Source: Paractinoplanes pyxinae (GTDB lineage Bacteria; Actinomycetota; Actinomycetes; Mycobacteriales; Micromonosporaceae). From it: a stretch of 64,000 nucleotides of DNA. Below the pieces are notes generated by a model, which was not told the origin of the DNA, searched no databases, and saw nothing but the letters and a program-made list of their open reading frames with translations. Position numbers and translations under genes: made by a program. The stretch covers positions 372,001 through 436,000 of the forward strand of contig NZ_JAPNTZ010000006.1 of assembly GCF_026626335.1 (NCBI RefSeq), given 5' to 3'. Below, one piece after another: positions 60,855-64,000 of this stretch. The first letter of the stretch is position 1. The number at the start of each line of letters is the position of its first letter.

Positions 60855-62447
60855 ATGCTCCGACGGCGTCTGCTCTACCCGCTGGCTGTGGTGCTGCTGC
60901 TGGGGCAGATGGCGTTCGCCATGGTCACCACGGCCGTGCAGCAGTCGCCGACCATCGACGAGCCGGTCTACGTGGCCACGGCCGAGGTCTACCGGCAGCA
61001 GCACAGCCTGGTCTACAACCCGGAGCATCCGCCGCTGGCCAAGCTGGTGATGGCGGCCGGGCTGGCCTTCGCCGACCCGGAGCTGGACGCCCCCAACCGG
61101 GTGAATCAGAGCTATCTCGGGCGGCATCTGCTCTACGAGAGCGGCAACAACCCGTTCGAGCTGATGCTGGCCGCGCGCCTGCCCATCATCTTGCTCACGC
61201 TGCTGTTCGGCCTGGCCGTCCTGTTCTTCGCGCGTGACGTGGCCGGTCCGTGGGCCGGGTTGATCGCCTTGGCCCTGTACGCCTTCTCGCCTGACGTGAT
61301 CGCGCACGGCGCCTTGGCCACGCTGGACGTGCCCGCGGCCGGCTTCGTGCTGGTCACGTTCTGGATGTTGTGGCGAGCCCGGGACAAGCCACGCCTGTAT
61401 CTGCCACTGGCCGGGGTGGCGCTGGGCGCGGCCCTGGCCACCCGCATGAACACTCTCGCCGTTGTGCCCGTGGCTCTGCTGCTGGCCCTGCTGGCGCCGG
61501 CCGTGTTCCCCGCTTCCGGCAAGTGGCGGCAGCTCGGGGCACGGGTGCTCGGGGCGATCGGCGTCGGGCTGGTCGCCGTGGCCGTGGTGTGGCTGGTCTA
61601 CCTGGCCGTCGACCCGCGGCTGCGCTGGACCACCCCGGCCACCCTGCCCCACCCCGGCGGGCTCAAGGGCCTGGCCGTCGACCTGCTGCCGTTCCCGCAG
61701 GCCTACCGGGACGGCGTGCTGATCCAGTTCGTGTTCGAGTCGCGCACGTTCAACGGGTTCCTGCTGGGCGAGGCCTACCGGGGTTCGCTCTGGTACTACC
61801 TGCCGGTCGCGCTGCTGATCAAGACGCCGATCGGCATGATGCTGCTCTGGCTGGCCGGCGTGATCACGCTGCTGGTCAAGAAGTGGATCGCCGCGCTCTA
61901 CCTGCTGCTGCCGGCCGGCGTGCTGATGCTGGTGGCGATGACCGGCTCGCGCGACTACGGCACCCGCTACGTGATCTTCATGCCGATGCTGCTGGCCGTG
62001 GCGGCCGGTGCTGTCGTGCTGATCCGGTGGCGCTGGGCGTGGATCCCGACCGCGGCCCTGATCGCTTTCGTCGGCGTGAGCTCGCTGCTGACCTTCCCGT
62101 ACTACCTGCCCTACTCGAACGAGGCCTTCGGCGGCACCTCGAACACCCACAACAACCTGCACGACTCCAACGTCGACTGGGGCCAGGACCTGCCTCGGCT
62201 GGCCGAGAGATTGCGTACGAAGTATCCGGGCGAGCCGGTCTGGCTGGTGTACAAGGGCGCGGGCGTGCCCGGCTACTACGGCATCGAGGGCCGCAACCCG
62301 CTGACCGTGCCGGTCGACCAGGTGCACGGCCTGCTCGTGGTCTCGGACTCGCGGGTGGCCCTGGCCCGCAACCAGCTCGAGCGGCTGCTCGACACGAGCA
62401 CCCCGATCGACCAGGTCGGCTACTCGATCACCATCTACCGTCGCTGA
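60855..62447 (+). CDS. GT39/PMT-type membrane glycosyltransferase
   Basis: The 530-residue protein has about 11 membrane helices and the GT-C mark PTIDEPVYVATAEVYRQQ in the first external loop (acidic pair in IDEP), followed by NPEHPPLAKLVMA, as in dolichol/polyprenyl-phosphate mannosyltransferase-like enzymes. It probably moves a sugar from a lipid carrier to an acceptor outside the membrane. It starts 9 bp after the ligase stop. Its 3' end overlaps the convergent TMEM175 gene by 13 bp. Confidence 0.87.
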   Translation: MLRRRLLYPLAVVLLLGQMAFAMVTTAVQQSPTIDEPVYVATAEVYRQQHSLVYNPEHPPLAKLVMAAGLAFADPELDAPNRVNQSYLGRHLLYESGNNPFELMLAARLPIILLTLLFGLAVLFFARDVAGPWAGLIALALYAFSPDVIAHGALATLDVPAAGFVLVTFWMLWRARDKPRLYLPLAGVALGAALATRMNTLAVVPVALLLALLAPAVFPASGKWRQLGARVLGAIGVGLVAVAVVWLVYLAVDPRLRWTTPATLPHPGGLKGLAVDLLPFPQAYRDGVLIQFVFESRTFNGFLLGEAYRGSLWYYLPVALLIKTPIGMMLLWLAGVITLLVKKWIAALYLLLPAGVLMLVAMTGSRDYGTRYVIFMPMLLAVAAGAVVLIRWRWAWIPTAALIAFVGVSSLLTFPYYLPYSNEAFGGTSNTHNNLHDSNVDWGQDLPRLAERLRTKYPGEPVWLVYKGAGVPGYYGIEGRNPLTVPVDQVHGLLVVSDSRVALARNQLERLLDTSTPIDQVGYSITIYRR

Positions 62448-63061
62448 CGACCCACCCGGCGCCGCAGGCCACCGATCACCGCCGGACCGGCGACCCAGAT
62501 CGCGTACGCCCAATGTCCGATCAGATAGGCGAAGGGCACAGCCACCGCGAAGATCAGGGCCAGTCCGAGCAGCCGCACCTGGATGTCCCGATAGAAGCCC
62601 GCCGGCGCCTCCGGACCAGCCAGGTCGTGCCCGCGGATCTGCCGGATCATGAGGAACCGGATCAGCGCCGACAGCACCTGCACGATCCCGTAAAGCGTGA
62701 ACCCGAACTCGAACGGCGCCTCGCTGACCAGGATCCGCATGGCGAACGGCGTGACCACCACGGTCAGCAGCCAGAGCACGTTGAGCCGCACGAACGCATG
62801 CGGCACCCGATCGACGTAGCGCAGGAACGAGTGGTGGTTCATCCACTGCTGCCCGATCACCCAGAAGGTGATCAGGAAGGCCAGGTATTCCTCCCAGTTC
62901 CCGCCGAACGACCGCCACACCTCGCCCACGGTCTCGCCCGACGGCACAGGCAGTTCCAACGCCAGCAACGTCATCGCGATCGCAATGACCGCATCCGAGA
63001 AGAACTTGAGACGTTCCGCCGAGGCCTTCTCGACCTCGGAAGCGTGAGTCGTTGTGGTCAT
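62435..63061 (-). CDS. TMEM175-family potassium channel
   Basis: The 208-residue protein has six hydrophobic segments and the family motif RLKFFSDAVIAIAMTLLALE in helix 1 (RxxxFSDAVxAI), which lines the pore of bacterial TMEM175 channels. A second mark is FWVIGQQWMNHHSFLRYVDR. Tetramers conduct K+ with low selectivity. It follows the acyl-CoA synthetase gene by 6 bp. Confidence 0.92.
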   Translation of the reverse strand: MTTTTHASEVEKASAERLKFFSDAVIAIAMTLLALELPVPSGETVGEVWRSFGGNWEEYLAFLITFWVIGQQWMNHHSFLRYVDRVPHAFVRLNVLWLLTVVVTPFAMRILVSEAPFEFGFTLYGIVQVLSALIRFLMIRQIRGHDLAGPEAPAGFYRDIQVRLLGLALIFAVAVPFAYLIGHWAYAIWVAGPAVIGGLRRRVGRQRR

Positions 63062-63067
63062 GCCGGG

Positions 63068-64000
63068 TCAGGCGTTGCGGATGGCGGCGGCGTCCTGGAG
63101 GCCGAGGATGCCGACCGCCTGTTCGCGCATTTCGACCTTGCGGACCTTGCCGGTCACGGTCATCGGGAAGCCGTCGACCACGTGGACGTAGCGCGGCACC
63201 TTGTAGTGGGTCAGCTTGCCGGCGCAGAACTCGCGGACGTTGTCGGCCGTCAAGGGCGTCGCATCGGGACGCATGACGATCCAGGCCATCAGCTCTTCGC
63301 CGTACTTGGCGTCGGGGACACCGATCACCTGGACGTCGGCGATGTCCGGGTGGGTGTAGAGGAATTCCTCGACCTCGCGCGGATAGACGTTCTCGCCGCC
63401 GCGGATCACCAGGTCTTTGATCCGGCCGACGATGTTGACATAGCCCTCGTCGTCCATTGTGGCCAGGTCGCCGGTGTGCATCCAGCGAGCCGGGTCGATC
63501 GCCTCGGCCGTCGCCTCGGGCTGGTTCCAGTAGCCCAGCATCACCGAATAGCCGCGGGTGCAGAGCTCGCCCGGCTCGCCGTGCGGCACGGGCCGGCCGG
63601 AATCGGGGTCGACCACCTTGGACTCGAGGTGCGGCATGACCCGGCCGACGGTCTCGGTGCGCCGGGCCAGGGTGTCGTCGGGGCGGGTCATGGTCGACAC
63701 CGGGGACGTCTCGGTCATGCCGTAGCAGATCGCGACCTCGCTCATGTTCATCTCGGCGACGACCCGCTTCATCACCTCGACCGGGCACGGCGAGCCGGCC
63801 ATGATGCCGGTCCGCAACGTCGACAGGTCGTACTCGGCGAAGTCGGGCAGGCCGAGCTCCGCGATGAACATCGTCGGTACGCCGTACAGCGAGGTGCAGC
63901 TTTCGGCGGCCACCGCGGCCAGGGTGGCGGCCGGGTCGAAGCCGGGGGCGGGCAGCACGATGCAGGCGCCGTGCGAGGTGGCGGCCAGGTTGCCCATCAC
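63068..64000 (-). CDS. Fatty acyl-CoA synthetase, C-terminal part (5' end outside window)
   Basis: The visible 310 residues are the second half of an ANL-family ligase: SLYGVPTMFIAELG, ICYGMTETSPVSTM (A5), WMHTGDLATMDDEGYVNIVGRIKDLVIRGGENVYPREVE (A7-A8) and MTVTGKVRKVEMRE with the catalytic Lys. Resemblance is to FadD-type medium/long-chain acyl-CoA synthetases. The 5' end lies beyond base 64000, so the internal Met at the window edge is not the start. Confidence 0.9.
   Translation of the reverse strand: MMGNLAATSHGACIVLPAPGFDPAATLAAVAAESCTSLYGVPTMFIAELGLPDFAEYDLSTLRTGIMAGSPCPVEVMKRVVAEMNMSEVAICYGMTETSPVSTMTRPDDTLARRTETVGRVMPHLESKVVDPDSGRPVPHGEPGELCTRGYSVMLGYWNQPEATAEAIDPARWMHTGDLATMDDEGYVNIVGRIKDLVIRGGENVYPREVEEFLYTHPDIADVQVIGVPDAKYGEELMAWIVMRPDATPLTADNVREFCAGKLTHYKVPRYVHVVDGFPMTVTGKVRKVEMREQAVGILGLQDAAAIRNA

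Overview
The window is high-GC actinobacterial DNA. GTG starts are frequent, genes overlap by 4 bp, there are many LuxR/NarL two-component systems, F420-type LLM oxidoreductases, aerobic-type cobalamin genes and a stand-alone LigD polymerase domain. The style of the proteins suggests Micromonosporaceae (Actinoplanes-like), which is an inference from familiarity and not from a search. I see no phage, integrase, IS element or CRISPR array.

Layout. 1-2240: two overlapping ABC exporter half-transporters; the one read in full has a strongly degenerate ATPase domain. 2353-5229: a flavinyl-transfer electron transport operon (ferric-reductase-like membrane flavoprotein, FMN-binding protein, ApbE). 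5394-8509: cobL, cobM and cobK, with a 99-bp tandem repeat between cobL and cobM that forms its own open frame. 8582-9007: a 426-bp triplet-repeat tract. 9054-11938: marR-MFS operon divergent from an AraC/GyrI-type regulator. 11950-14836: GlxA-type regulator, zwf and a GNAT enzyme. 14929-18144: a small membrane ORF, a secreted tripeptidyl-aminopeptidase-like hydrolase and an unknown protein. 18145-23250: a minus-strand run of a beta-propeller-like protein, a TIR-domain protein, a penicillin-acylase-like enzyme and a YdeI-like protein. 23369-31977: tannase/feruloyl esterase, two-component system, a frameshifted HTH/P-loop ATPase, Asp-box protein, monooxygenase-fold membrane protein and a membrane hydrolase. 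32049-38540: amylosucrase-like enzyme, diguanylate cyclase, acyl-CoA dehydrogenase and LigD-type polymerase. 38585-42379: PIN toxin module, ABC importer lacking an ATPase gene, LLM oxidoreductase. 42364-45350: two-component system facing a fatty-acid desaturase. 45347-51127: PoxB-like enzyme, SDR, hydrolase, TetR and two ArsR-type regulators, one coupled to an SRPBCC protein. 51168-53173: three unusual tRNA genes with a VOC protein, then an LLM oxidoreductase. 53252-53581: two classes of tandem repeat. 53677-64000: an unknown protein, a TAXI-type TRAP transporter whose permease carries a long disordered tail, an intradiol-dioxygenase-like protein, an AMP-forming ligase, a GT39 protein, a TMEM175 channel and the 3' part of an acyl-CoA synthetase gene.

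The most distinctive property is repeat expansion that keeps reading frames open at operon junctions: 99 bp between cobL and cobM, 21 bp at the marR/MFS overlap, 27 bp at the arsR/SRPBCC overlap, and 30 bp in the permease tail before the TAXI gene. In each case the unit is a multiple of three and the stop/start coupling with the next gene is preserved. The strongest candidates for something undescribed are the repeat-born 141-codon frame between cobL and cobM and the coupled propeller/TIR pair with its downstream partners.
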